From contig JADJPA010000001.1 of assembly GCA_016713505.1 (NCBI GenBank), forward strand, positions 2,369,501 through 2,433,500: a stretch of DNA of 64,000 bases. The letters run 5' to 3'. A model generated the notes under the pieces. It was not told the origin of the DNA, did no database searches, and saw nothing but the letters and a program-made list of their open reading frames with translations. Source of the DNA: Candidatus Competibacteraceae bacterium (GTDB lineage: Bacteria > Pseudomonadota > Gammaproteobacteria > Competibacterales > Competibacteraceae). Below, in pieces: positions 52,111-61,259 of the stretch. The position numbers and the translations under genes are program-made. Numbering within the stretch: position 1 is the stretch's first letter; each line of letters begins with the position of its first letter.

Positions 52111-53142
52111 ATGCTCAAGAAACTCGTTGCCTTGGCGGTTTTGCTGCTGGCGGTCGCGGGAGGGTTCGCCGCCTGGCGCTACTTCCATTCACCGACGGTC
52201 GCCCTTGATACTTTGGTTCTGTACGGCAACGTCGATATCCGCCAGGTTTCGCTGGCTTTCAACGGCAGCGACCGCATCGTCGCACTGAACGCGCAGGAAG
52301 GCGACCGCGTTGGGGCCGGTCAGGTGTTGGGCCGGCTCGACAGCCGCGCTATCGAACTGCGCGCCGCGCAGATCAAGGCCAAGCTCGAAGCCCAACAGCA
52401 GGCACTGGCGCTGCTGGAAGCCGGCAGCCGACCGGAGGAGATCGAGCGCGCCGAAGCGGCCGTCGTTTCCGCCCAAGCGGAAACAGAACTGGCGCGCAAG
52501 CAGTTCGAACGCTTGCAAGCGATCCGCCAGACCGCCGCGCCGATCAGCCAACAGGATCTGGACACCGCGCAAACCCGGCGGAAAGTGGCGCAAGCGCAGT
52601 TGGAAAGCGCCCGTAAGGCCCGCCAGTTACTGGTCGCTGGGCCGCGTAAGGAGGAAATCGCCCAGGCGCGGGCGCAACTGGCGGGCGCGCGAGCCGAGCT
52701 GGCCTCGACCGACTACCAGCTTCAGGAAACCACGCTCAAAGCGCCCATCGCGGCGGTGGTGCGCGCTCGCCTGCTGGAACCGGGCGAGATGGCTTCGCCG
52801 CAACGGCCGGTGTTCACGCTGGCCATCACCGCGCCCAAATGGGTGCGGGCCTACGTCACCGAACCGGATTTGGGGCGCATCCGCCCCGGCATGGCCGCCG
52901 GCGTGACCACCGACAGCCATCCCGCCGCGGCGCTGCCAGGCCGCGTGGGGTATATCTCCTCGGTGGCCGAATTTACCCCCAAGACGGTGCAGACCGAGGA
53001 ATTGCGCACCAGCCTGGTCTATGAGGTGCGGATTCTGGTCGAGGATGCGACGGATCGCTTGCGGCTGGGGATGCCGGCGACGGTGCGGATACCGTTGGAT
53101 CAAGCCGCCGGTTCGGCCAACTCCGCACTGCCCGCCCGTTGA
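52111..53142 (+). CDS. ybhG: HlyD-type membrane fusion protein (YbhG-like)
   Basis: A 343-residue periplasmic adaptor anchored by one N-terminal helix (LVALAVLLLAVAGGFAAW). A biotinyl-lipoyl half is at ~35-75 (GNVDIRQVSLAFNG, GDRVGAGQVLGRLD), followed by a long coiled coil to ~190 and a barrel domain (LKAPIAAVVRARLLEPGEM). It begins ybhGFSR-type exporter genes. No Shine-Dalgarno is visible before the ATG, and the predicted transcription start is only a few bases away. Confidence 0.93.
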   Translation: MLKKLVALAVLLLAVAGGFAAWRYFHSPTVALDTLVLYGNVDIRQVSLAFNGSDRIVALNAQEGDRVGAGQVLGRLDSRAIELRAAQIKAKLEAQQQALALLEAGSRPEEIERAEAAVVSAQAETELARKQFERLQAIRQTAAPISQQDLDTAQTRRKVAQAQLESARKARQLLVAGPRKEEIAQARAQLAGARAELASTDYQLQETTLKAPIAAVVRARLLEPGEMASPQRPVFTLAITAPKWVRAYVTEPDLGRIRPGMAAGVTTDSHPAAALPGRVGYISSVAEFTPKTVQTEELRTSLVYEVRILVEDATDRLRLGMPATVRIPLDQAAGSANSALPAR

Positions 53143-53153
53143 GGAATGACGCC

Positions 53154-54977
53154 GTGCTGGCGCTGGAAGGGCGCGGGTTGCGCAAGCGCTTTGCGGTCAA
53201 GGAAGCGCGGCGGACCCTCCAGGCGCTGGACGGGGTGACGCTGCAAATCCCGTCCGGGTCGCTGGCGGCGCTGGTCGGGCCGGACGGCGCCGGCAAGACC
53301 ACCCTGCTCCGCTTGGCCGCCGGCCTACTGCGCGCCGATGAGGGCGAATTGCGGGTGCTGGGCATCGACGCGCGGGCCGACCCGCAAGCCATCCAGAACC
53401 GGATCAGCTACATGCCGCAACGCTTCGGCCTCTACGACGATTTGAGCGTACAGGAAAATCTCGATCTCTACGCCGACCTGCACGGCGTGTCGAAAGCGGC
53501 CCGGCGCGAGCGTTACCCACGGCTGTTGGCCATGACCGACCTCGGCCGCTTCACCGCGCGTCCGGCCGGCCAACTGTCGGGCGGGATGAAGCAAAAGCTG
53601 GGGCTGGCTTGCACGCTGGTGCGCTCGCCCGATTTGCTGTTGCTGGACGAACCGACCGTGGGCGTCGATCCGCTGTCGCGGCGCGAGCTGTGGGAAATCG
53701 TCCGGCAACTGGTCGATGGCGAAAAACTCAGCGTTATCCTCAGCACCGCTTATCTGGATGAAGCCGACCGCTGCGCGCAGGTATTCGTGCTCAATGAAGG
53801 TCGTTTGCTGGCCCAAGGCGCGCCGGAGACGATTCGCGCCCACGCGCGGGGGCAAACTTTTCTGGTCGCTCCTCCCCCCGGCTGGCCGGCCCGTCGCCTG
53901 CAAGCCGCTCTGCTCGATGCGCGGGATGACACCATCGACGCCGTGCCGCAAGGCGGCGAGGTGCGCTTCATCCGGCGCTCCGCGGAGAGTGTTACGGCGC
54001 TGGCCGACCTGCTGCACGGCCAGCAACCTCAGCCGATCCCGGCGCGGCTGGAAGACGGTTTTATGGTGCTGCTGCGCCAGCAGCAGGAGCGGGAAGAGAG
54101 CGGCACGACGGCCGTTCCGCCACTCGATCCGCCCACCGCACAGTTCGCCCATCCGTCAACGAGGGCATCCGATCAGGCCGCACCGCAAACCGCCGCCGAG
54201 GTGGTGATCGAAGTGCGCGATCTGGTGCGTAAATTTGGCGATTTCACCGCTGTCGCCAGCACCAGCTTTTCGGTGCGGCGGGGCGAGATTTTCGGCTTGC
54301 TCGGCCCCAACGGCGCGGGCAAAACCACCACTTTTCGGATGTTATGCGGCTTGTTGCCCGCCACCAGCGGTTTTCTGCACGTGGCGGGCGTCGATCTGCG
54401 CCACGCCCGCGCCGAGGCACGGCGGCAAATCGGCTATGTCTCGCAAAAATTTGCCCTCTACGGCAATTTGACGGTGCGGGAAAATCTCGAATTCTTCGGC
54501 GGCGCTTACGGCTTGCGCGGCCAACAGTTGCGTGAACGGCTGCGGGAAGTGCAGCGCCAGTTTCATCTGACGGGTCATGACCATACCCCCAGCGGCCAGT
54601 TGCCGGGCGGTTTCAAACAGCGGCTGGCGATGGCGGCGGCGCTGCTGCACCAGCCGGAAATCCTGTTTTTGGATGAACCGACCAGCGGGGCCGATCCGCT
54701 GGCGCGACGCGAGTTCTGGCGGCGCATCACCGCCCTGGCCGCCAGCGGCACCACGGTCGTCATCACCACGCACTTCATGGAAGAAGCGGAATATTGCGAC
54801 CGGATCGTGATTCAGGACGCCGGCAAGGTGCTGGCTCTGGGAACGCCGCAGGCCGTGCGCGCTCAGGCGGGCGATTCGCCGGAACGACGGCTGGATATGG
54901 AACAAGCATTTATCAGCATCGTCGAGCAAGCGCGCCGTCGAGACCGACCGACCCCGCAGCGGGAAATCGCGGCATGA
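53154..54977 (+). CDS. ybhF: ABC transporter with two ATPase domains (YbhF-like)
   Basis: A 607-residue protein with two ABC ATPase domains. First: Walker A VGPDGAGKTTLLRL, signature LSGGMKQKL, Walker B LLLLDEPTVGVDP. Second: GPNGAGKTTTFRML, PGGFKQRL (a degenerate signature, where Ser-Gly is Pro-Gly) and LFLDEPTSGADP. The GTG at 53154 follows GAGG; a TTG five codons earlier overlaps the previous stop but lacks a ribosome site. It drives the exporter with the two following permeases. Confidence 0.93.
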   Translation: MLALEGRGLRKRFAVKEARRTLQALDGVTLQIPSGSLAALVGPDGAGKTTLLRLAAGLLRADEGELRVLGIDARADPQAIQNRISYMPQRFGLYDDLSVQENLDLYADLHGVSKAARRERYPRLLAMTDLGRFTARPAGQLSGGMKQKLGLACTLVRSPDLLLLDEPTVGVDPLSRRELWEIVRQLVDGEKLSVILSTAYLDEADRCAQVFVLNEGRLLAQGAPETIRAHARGQTFLVAPPPGWPARRLQAALLDARDDTIDAVPQGGEVRFIRRSAESVTALADLLHGQQPQPIPARLEDGFMVLLRQQQEREESGTTAVPPLDPPTAQFAHPSTRASDQAAPQTAAEVVIEVRDLVRKFGDFTAVASTSFSVRRGEIFGLLGPNGAGKTTTFRMLCGLLPATSGFLHVAGVDLRHARAEARRQIGYVSQKFALYGNLTVRENLEFFGGAYGLRGQQLRERLREVQRQFHLTGHDHTPSGQLPGGFKQRLAMAAALLHQPEILFLDEPTSGADPLARREFWRRITALAASGTTVVITTHFMEEAEYCDRIVIQDAGKVLALGTPQAVRAQAGDSPERRLDMEQAFISIVEQARRRDRPTPQREIAA

Positions 54978-56128
54978 ACGCGCCACTGCGGGCCGAGCGG
55001 CGCGACACGGGATTCTGGTCGCGCCTGCTCGCATTGACCCGCAAGGAAATCCGCCAGTTGCTGCGCGACAAGAGCAATCTGGCCATCGGCGTGGTGTTGC
55101 CGATGATCCTGATTTTGCTGTTTGGCTACGGCCTGTCGATGGACGTGCGCCACGCGCCGCTGGCGGTGGTGTTGGAAGACCCGTCTCCCACCGCCGCCGA
55201 CATCGTGACGGGGCTGCAACTGTCGCCCTATCTGGCGCCGGTGCTGCTCGGCTCGATGCCCGAGGCGGAGCGGTTGATGCGCGAACGCCGCGTGGATGGC
55301 ATCGTCCGCGTGCCTAACGATTTTTCGCGGCGGCTGGCCGAGGGCGACGCCCGCCTGCAATTGATCGTGCACGGCACGGAAGCGGCCCGCGCCCGCATCA
55401 TCCAATCCTACGCGACCGGGGCGATCCTGCAATGGGCGCAACGCCAGACCGACCGCGCCGGCAACGCCGATTCCGCCGGCGGGCCGGTGCGGGTCGATCA
55501 GCGGCTGTGGTTCAACGCCGCCAACACCAGCACCTGGTATCTGGTGCCGGGACTGATCGTGCTGGTCATGACCTTGATCGGCGCTTTTCTCACCGCGCTG
55601 GTGATGGCGCGGGAATGGGAGCGCGGCACGCTCGAAGCCTTGTTCGTGACCCCGGTGCGGCCCACCGAAATCCTGATCGCCAAGATCGTTCCCTATTTCA
55701 TGGTGGGCATGATCGGGCTGGCGCTGTGCCTGCTGGCCGCCCGTTTCCTGTTCGAGGTGCCGGTGCAGGGTTCCCTGCCCTTGTTATTGCTCAGTTCGGT
55801 GCTGTATATGCTGGTTTCGCTCGGCATCGGCCTGGTGATTTCCTCCGTCACCAAGAATCAGTTCATCGCCAGCCAAATCGCCCTCATCAGCACTTTTTTG
55901 CCGTCGTTGATGCTGTCGGGATTCCTGTACGACTTGCGCAATGTGCCGGTCGCAATCAACGTGATCGGCCATATCCTGCCGGCCACGTATTACATGGAAC
56001 TGTTGCGCACGCTGTTTCTGGCCGGCAACGTCTGGCCGTTGATCGTCCGAGATTGCGCGATTCTGGCGGGTTATGCGGTGCTGTTGCTGGGGCTGGCGCG
56101 CTTCGTCACCCGCAAGCGGCTGGATTGA
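54974..56128 (+). CDS. ybhS: ABC exporter permease (YbhS-like)
   Basis: A 384-residue ABC-2 type permease. An N-terminal helix (VVLPMILILLFGYGLSMD), a large extracytoplasmic domain (~60-185) and five C-terminal helices are visible, with the conserved REWERGTLEALFVTPVRPTEILIAK coupling segment (core WERGTLEALFVTPVR). The ATG at 54974 overlaps the ybhF stop by 4 bases. Substrates of the E. coli homologue include cationic drugs; here unknown. Confidence 0.92.
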   Translation: MNAPLRAERRDTGFWSRLLALTRKEIRQLLRDKSNLAIGVVLPMILILLFGYGLSMDVRHAPLAVVLEDPSPTAADIVTGLQLSPYLAPVLLGSMPEAERLMRERRVDGIVRVPNDFSRRLAEGDARLQLIVHGTEAARARIIQSYATGAILQWAQRQTDRAGNADSAGGPVRVDQRLWFNAANTSTWYLVPGLIVLVMTLIGAFLTALVMAREWERGTLEALFVTPVRPTEILIAKIVPYFMVGMIGLALCLLAARFLFEVPVQGSLPLLLLSSVLYMLVSLGIGLVISSVTKNQFIASQIALISTFLPSLMLSGFLYDLRNVPVAINVIGHILPATYYMELLRTLFLAGNVWPLIVRDCAILAGYAVLLLGLARFVTRKRLD

Positions 56129-56144
56129 AGGAGCGAGGCGCGAC

Positions 56145-57263
56145 ATGTTCGATTTTTTGCACCGCGTTCTCATCCTGTGTCGCAAGGAGCTGCTGGCGAT
56201 TCTGAAAGACCCGTCGAGCCGGGTGATCCTGGTCGCGCCGATCATCATGCAAAGCCTGTTGTTCGGTTATGCGGCCACCTTCGATCTGAGCCATATTCCT
56301 TATGTCCTGTCCGATCGAAGCCGCGACGCCGCCTCGGCCGAATTGATCGCCAAACTCGACGGTACGGGGGTGTTCCAGCGGGTGGCCACCCCGGACCGAC
56401 AACGGGACATCGCGGCGATGATCGACACTCAGCGGGCGCTGCTGGCGGTGAAGATCGGGCCGCGTTTCGAGCAACAGCTCACGGCGGGCGAACCGGTTAG
56501 CATCCAACTGCTGATCGACGCCCGCAATTCGAATACCGCCGGTTCGGCGGCGACCTATGTCAATGCGGTCATCGACCGTTACAACGCCGAACGGCGCGCC
56601 AAACAAGGCTTGGCCGGCCCGCCGCTCACCGTCGAAACCCGCGCCTGGTTCAATCCCAATCTGGAAACCCGCTGGAACATGATGCCGGGCATGATCGCGG
56701 CGCTCAGCATGGTGCAAACGCTGTTGCTGACCGCCTTGTCGGTGGCGCGCGAGCGGGAGCAAGGCACCTTCGATCAGTTGCTGGTGACGCCGCTGTCGTT
56801 GCCGGTGATCATGATCGGCAAGGCGATAGCGCCGATCCTGGTCGGGTTGGCCCAATCGACCCTGGTGTTGCTGATCACCCTGTTCTGGTTCAAGGTGCCG
56901 CTGGCCGGTTCGCTGGCCACGCTCTATCTCGGCCTGCTGTTGTTCACCACCGCCAGCGTCGGCATCGGGCTATCGGTTTCCGCGCTGTCGGCCAACATGC
57001 AGCAGGCGATGCTGTATACCTTCGTGCTGATCATGCCGATGATGCTGCTGTCGGGGCTGGCGACGCCGGTGCGCAACATGCCGGACATTTTGCAAATCGT
57101 CACCTACGCCAACCCGCTGCGCTTCGCCATCGATCTGGTGCAGCGGGTCTATCTGGAAGGGGTGGGACTGGCGACGGTCGCGCCCGATTTCGCGCCGCTG
57201 TTGGCGATCACCGCCATCACCTTGCCGTTGGCCGGCTGGTTGTTCCGCAATCGATTGGTTTGA
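56145..57263 (+). CDS. ybhR: ABC exporter permease (YbhR-like)
   Basis: A 372-residue ABC-2 permease, paralogous to the preceding one: N-terminal helix (VILVAPIIMQSLLFGYAAT), extracytoplasmic domain to ~170 and five or six C-terminal helices, with SVAREREQGTFDQLLVTPL as coupling segment. The ATG at 56145 follows GAAGGAG. It ends the operon; the next gene is convergent 6 bases away. Confidence 0.92.
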   Translation: MFDFLHRVLILCRKELLAILKDPSSRVILVAPIIMQSLLFGYAATFDLSHIPYVLSDRSRDAASAELIAKLDGTGVFQRVATPDRQRDIAAMIDTQRALLAVKIGPRFEQQLTAGEPVSIQLLIDARNSNTAGSAATYVNAVIDRYNAERRAKQGLAGPPLTVETRAWFNPNLETRWNMMPGMIAALSMVQTLLLTALSVAREREQGTFDQLLVTPLSLPVIMIGKAIAPILVGLAQSTLVLLITLFWFKVPLAGSLATLYLGLLLFTTASVGIGLSVSALSANMQQAMLYTFVLIMPMMLLSGLATPVRNMPDILQIVTYANPLRFAIDLVQRVYLEGVGLATVAPDFAPLLAITAITLPLAGWLFRNRLV

Positions 57264-57269
57264 TGGCCC

Positions 57270-57773
57270 TTAGCGAGTGGGTGAAGCAGGCAACTGAAGC
57301 TGCCAGTACCCCACATCGAGCCAGCGGCCGAACTTGCGGCCGACCTCTGGAAAGTGGGCAACCTTCTTGAAGCCAAAACGTTCATGCAGCCTGACGCTGC
57401 TCTCGTTCGGGAGCGCGATGCAGCCCAAGACCGCATGGCAATTTTGCTTGGCCAGTTCCTCCAGCAATACCGCGTAGAGAGCTTTGCCAAAACCTCTACC
57501 CGCCAGGCCTTCCTTGAGGTAGATAGTAGCCTCAGCCGTATGCCGGTACGCCGCGCGCTCTTTCCATTTCGTTGCGTAGGCATAGCCGACGACGGCACCT
57601 TGCCCGCGGCACACCAGCCACGGGTAGCGCTGCTGGTACGTGTTTACTCTTGTGGCCATCTCACGTTCCGACAGAGGTTCTTCCTCGAACGTGATGGTCG
57701 TATTCGTGATGTAGTAGTTGTAAATCGCGCAGACCTCCGGAATATCTTCGCGATTACAGGCTCTTACTTCCAC
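57270..57773 (-). CDS. GNAT acetyltransferase, phosphinothricin/methionine-sulfone type
   Basis: A 167-residue GNAT protein. It shows IYNYYITNTTITFEEEPLS, GYAYATKWKERAAYRHTAE and the acetyl-CoA loop GLAGRGFGKALYAVLL, then SVRLHERFGFKKVAHFPEVGRKFGRWLD (core HERFGFKKVAHFPEVGRKF). This is the pattern of phosphinothricin N-acetyltransferase/MddA. Natural substrates are often methionine sulfone or sulfoximine rather than the herbicide. Confidence 0.9.
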   Translation of the reverse strand: MEVRACNREDIPEVCAIYNYYITNTTITFEEEPLSEREMATRVNTYQQRYPWLVCRGQGAVVGYAYATKWKERAAYRHTAEATIYLKEGLAGRGFGKALYAVLLEELAKQNCHAVLGCIALPNESSVRLHERFGFKKVAHFPEVGRKFGRWLDVGYWQLQLPASPTR

Positions 57774-57829
57774 GATGGCTCCTGGTCTTACCGCTGGCGA
57801 CCGGCGCCTACGGCGGCGCTTAAACCAAT

Positions 57830-58237
57830 TTATTTGTTTTTGCTATCCATCGCTTTCAGCCAAGCTTGCATTTGCTGGATTTCGTGTTTTTGCGCCTTGA
57901 TGATCCCTTGGGCCAGTTTGCGCACCTTCGGATCTTTACCGTGCTGGAGCACCACTTCCGCCATGTCGATGGCCCCTTGATGGTGCGGGATCATGCCCGC
58001 CAGAAAATCGCGGTCGGCATTGCCCGTATAAGTGATGGCCATGCCTTGATGCATCTTGCTATTGGCCGCCTCGTAAGCGGCGGTGGAAGGAGCGGCTTTA
58101 ACGGCGCTAGCTTCGGTTGTGGCCGGAGCCGGCATGGAATGTCCAGCGTGGGGATCAGCGCTTTGTGCTCGAACGAGTGCGGCGCCGCTCAACAAGGCGC
58201 TGGCTAATAAAACGGCGACAGTGTTTAAACGTTTCAT
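57830..58237 (-). CDS. DUF305 (CopM-like) periplasmic protein
   Basis: A 135-residue exported protein: signal peptide (NTVAVLLASALLSGAALVRAQ) and a ferritin-like helical DUF305 domain with DFLAGMIPHHQGAIDMAEVV and AQKHEIQQMQAWL. The His/Met-rich start of the mature part (DPHAGHSMP) suggests copper or other metal binding, as in CopM. It is monocistronic on the minus strand. Confidence 0.9.
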   Translation of the reverse strand: MKRLNTVAVLLASALLSGAALVRAQSADPHAGHSMPAPATTEASAVKAAPSTAAYEAANSKMHQGMAITYTGNADRDFLAGMIPHHQGAIDMAEVVLQHGKDPKVRKLAQGIIKAQKHEIQQMQAWLKAMDSKNK

Positions 58238-58332
58238 GGCGACTCCAAATTAATTAAAGAAAGACTCGCATGTTTGCAACGGCCGAGATATAAACCCGGC
58301 GATCTGGCAATATGCGCGGCAAGACTGTTTCC

Positions 58333-58722
58333 CTAGGCCGTGATCTCAACCCGATTGCCGTCAGGGTCAAGAATCACGCTTTCATAGTACCCATCTCCGG
58401 TATGGCGCGGGCCATCGAGAACCGGGAAACCGTCGTTTTTGAGCCTCTGCGTCAGTGCATCGACCTGTTGCTCCGAACCCACGGCGAGCGCGATATGGGT
58501 CAGGCCCATCCGTTGGACCCCCGGCTCGATGGCCACCGGCGCGAGCGCCGTCGTCTTCATGACCTCGATGCGAGCGCCGTCGGTAAAGCTGAGAAAACAC
58601 GATTCGAAGCCTTTGGCGGAATTGACATAACCCGCCCCGGCGACAGCGCCAAAGTAAGAGACATAGAATTGCTTGCACCGTTCCAGATCGGTCGTCCACA
58701 GCGCGATGTGTTCGATGCGCAC
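58333..58722 (-). CDS. VOC-family (glyoxalase/bleomycin-resistance fold) protein
   Basis: A 129-residue protein with two beta-alpha-beta-beta-beta modules. Likely metal ligands are the His in IEHIALW, the Glu in RIEVMK, the His in LTHIALAVG and the Glu in NRVEITA. It resembles lactoylglutathione lyase-type proteins, but the exact reaction is not evident. It lies just downstream of the carboxyspermidine genes on the same strand. Confidence 0.85.
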   Translation of the reverse strand: MRIEHIALWTTDLERCKQFYVSYFGAVAGAGYVNSAKGFESCFLSFTDGARIEVMKTTALAPVAIEPGVQRMGLTHIALAVGSEQQVDALTQRLKNDGFPVLDGPRHTGDGYYESVILDPDGNRVEITA

Positions 58723-58734
58723 GTTCGAACCCTC

Positions 58735-60081
58735 TCAGCTTTTGGCCGCGGGCTTGCGCACCGCGATCATCGGATCGGCCGCCGACACCGTGACCGTCGC
58801 GGTCGATTCCGCCAGTTCCGTCGCCAAATCCCGCACCGTGCCGTTGAAGGAATCCTTACCGCCGGGTTGGATCTCCTTGATCTCGGTCGGCAAGCCGATG
58901 TTATCGAGGATGGCGAGGAACGGTTCCGGGTCGAGTTCCTCGACGTTCACCATGGTCTTGGCATCCCAATCGCCCCGCGCCACCAGCATGGCGGCCGCGA
59001 CTGGCGGCACCCCCGCCGTGTAGCTGATGCCCTGCGATTCGACTTCCTCGTAGCACTTTTTGTGATCCGAGACCTGATAAATCAACACTTCCCGCGCTTT
59101 ACCGTCTTTCCGGCCCTTGACGAAATCGCCGATGCAGGTCTTGCCGGTATAGCCCGGCGCGAGGGTTTGCGGGTCGGGCAGCAACGCCTTGACCACTTTC
59201 AGCGGCACCACGTCCTGACCCGTGGCCAGCGTCACCGGCAGATGCGACAAAAAGCCCAGGGTGCGCAGCACGGTAAAGACGTTGATGTAATGATCGCCAA
59301 AACCCATCCAGAACCGGATGCTGTTGGCGTCGATGTTCTTGGACAGCGAATGCAATTCATCGTGTCCGTTCAGATAAATCGGGCACGGGCCGACCACGGG
59401 GAAATCATAAACCCGCTTGACCGAATGGGTGGGATATTCCTTCCACTGGCGGTCGATCCACGTCCAGACTTTGATGAATTCGCGGAAATTGATTTCGGGA
59501 TCGAAATTGGTGGCGAAATATTTGCCGTGACTACCGGCGTTGACATCCAAAATGTCGATGGTGTCGATCTGGTCGAAATAACGCTTCACCGCCAGCGCGC
59601 AATACGCATTGACCACGCCCGGATCGAAGCCCGCGCCGAGAATGGCGGTCAGCCCTTTTTCGGCGCAGCGATCCTTGCGCTTCCATTCGTAATTGGCGTA
59701 CCAGGGCGGATTTTCACACACCTTGTCCGGCTCCTCGTGAATCGCCGTGTCGATATAAGCCGCCCCCGTCTCCAGGCACGCTTCCAAGATCGACATATTC
59801 AAAAACGCCTGGCCGAGATTGATGACGATTTGCGAATGGGTGTCCTTAATCAATTTCACCGTCGCCGGAATATCGAGCGCGTCGATCTGGCGCGAATACA
59901 GTTTGTATGCGGGATTCTGGATGTGCCCTTTGCGTTTGACGCTTTCGATAATGCCGTCGCATTTCGCCACGGTGCGCGACGCAATACAGATATCGCCCAG
60001 CACGTCGTTATTCATCGCGGCTTTGTGCGCGGCCACATGGGCGACCCCACCCGCCCCGATAATCAGCACGTTCTTTTTCAT
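58735..60081 (-). CDS. Carboxy(nor)spermidine dehydrogenase (saccharopine dehydrogenase family)
   Basis: A 448-residue NAD(P)-dependent enzyme that condenses a diamine with aspartate semialdehyde to carboxy(nor)spermidine. N-terminal NVLIIGAGGVAHVAAHKAA binds the cofactor. VINLGQAFLNMSILEAC, ILGAGFDPGVVNAYCALAV and GYTGKTCIGDFVKG are typical of the family. The ATG at 60081 was chosen because GAGGAG lies 10 bases upstream; an ATG at 60099 abuts the previous stop. It is followed by the VOC gene and preceded by nspC. Confidence 0.93.
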   Translation of the reverse strand: MKKNVLIIGAGGVAHVAAHKAAMNNDVLGDICIASRTVAKCDGIIESVKRKGHIQNPAYKLYSRQIDALDIPATVKLIKDTHSQIVINLGQAFLNMSILEACLETGAAYIDTAIHEEPDKVCENPPWYANYEWKRKDRCAEKGLTAILGAGFDPGVVNAYCALAVKRYFDQIDTIDILDVNAGSHGKYFATNFDPEINFREFIKVWTWIDRQWKEYPTHSVKRVYDFPVVGPCPIYLNGHDELHSLSKNIDANSIRFWMGFGDHYINVFTVLRTLGFLSHLPVTLATGQDVVPLKVVKALLPDPQTLAPGYTGKTCIGDFVKGRKDGKAREVLIYQVSDHKKCYEEVESQGISYTAGVPPVAAAMLVARGDWDAKTMVNVEELDPEPFLAILDNIGLPTEIKEIQPGGKDSFNGTVRDLATELAESTATVTVSAADPMIAVRKPAAKS

Positions 60082-60099
60082 CCGATCATGACTCCTCAT

Positions 60100-61206
60100 T
60101 CAGGACAGGCTGCGCTTGTAATCTTTATAACGAAATTTTCGGAGTAGTTCGACCGTTCCATCCAGCCGACGCACCGCGATGGACGGCATCGCCAAGCCGT
60201 TGAACCAGTTTTTCTTGACCATGGTGTAACCGGCGGCGTCGGCGATGCGGACTTCGCCGCCAACCTTCAATTTAGTCTTCAGCTTGTATTCTCCGAACAC
60301 GTCACCGGCCAGGCAGGTGCGGCCGGCGATCATCACCCGGTAACGCCCCGGCTCGGGCGCGGCGATCCGGGGGTTGGTGCGGTAGATCAAATGATCCAGC
60401 ATGTGCGCTTCCACCGAGGCATCGACGATGGCGATGTCGATTTCGTTGTGGACGACATCCAAGACGGTCGTGACCAGCTCCGCGCATTGCGTAACCGCCG
60501 CCTCGCCCGGTTCCAAATAGACCTGCACCCCGAATTTCTCGGCGAATTCTTTTAGCTTCTGGCAGAACTCATCCAGCGGATAACCCGCTTTGGTGAAATA
60601 AATACCACCGCCAAAACTGACCCAATCCAGTTTTTCCAACAACGACCCGTAGCTTTTGCCGATAGAGTCGATAGCCGTGGCAAGATTCTTATAATTATCG
60701 TTCTCGCAATTGAAATGGAACATCACCCCGCTCAACACCGGCGCAAATTTCATGATCTCGTCTTTATCGATCACGCCCAACCGCGAATATTTTCTGGCGG
60801 GATCGGCCAGATCGAAATGTGAGTAACTGGTTCCGGGATTGAGGCGCAGACCCAACCGTTTTTCGCTGACCAGCGGATAATAACGCTTCAGTTGCGACAG
60901 CGAATTGAAGATCACCTTATTGGCGAACTTTTTCACCGCTTTAACTTCTTTCTCGGAAAAACCGACGCTGTAGGCATGAACTTCCTTGCCGAACTTCTCG
61001 TAGCCGAGCCGCGCTTCATACAGCGAACTGCTGGTGGTGCCGTCCAGATACTGTCGCATCAGATCGAACACGCCCCAGGTGGAAAAGCACTTCAGCGCCA
61101 GTACCGATTTCGCCCCCGAAGCCGCGCGCACCTGCTGAATAATCTCCATATTCTTCAGCAACTTGCTTTCGTCGATCAGGTAATACGGCGTATTCAGCTT
61201 GGCCAT
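60100..61206 (-). CDS. nspC: Carboxynorspermidine/carboxyspermidine decarboxylase
   Basis: A 368-residue fold-III PLP decarboxylase. The family opening TPYYLIDESKL is followed by VLALKCFSTWGVFDLMR with the PLP lysine. LRLNPGTSYSHFDLADPARK, VMFHFNCEN and YLEPGEAAVTQ follow, and GRTCLAGDVFGEY carries the catalytic Cys. It decarboxylates the product of the next gene to norspermidine or spermidine. This route replaces SpeE/SpeD in many bacteria. Confidence 0.94.
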   Translation of the reverse strand: MAKLNTPYYLIDESKLLKNMEIIQQVRAASGAKSVLALKCFSTWGVFDLMRQYLDGTTSSSLYEARLGYEKFGKEVHAYSVGFSEKEVKAVKKFANKVIFNSLSQLKRYYPLVSEKRLGLRLNPGTSYSHFDLADPARKYSRLGVIDKDEIMKFAPVLSGVMFHFNCENDNYKNLATAIDSIGKSYGSLLEKLDWVSFGGGIYFTKAGYPLDEFCQKLKEFAEKFGVQVYLEPGEAAVTQCAELVTTVLDVVHNEIDIAIVDASVEAHMLDHLIYRTNPRIAAPEPGRYRVMIAGRTCLAGDVFGEYKLKTKLKVGGEVRIADAAGYTMVKKNWFNGLAMPSIAVRRLDGTVELLRKFRYKDYKRSLS

Positions 61207-61259
61207 GACGGGTTTGGTCTCGATAAGGTGGAAATGAGCGGTCTGGCAGTCGTTTTGTT

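Noticed and set aside
58312..60147. 611-codon plus-strand frame
   Set aside because: Antisense across the VOC and carboxyspermidine genes, both with clear motifs.
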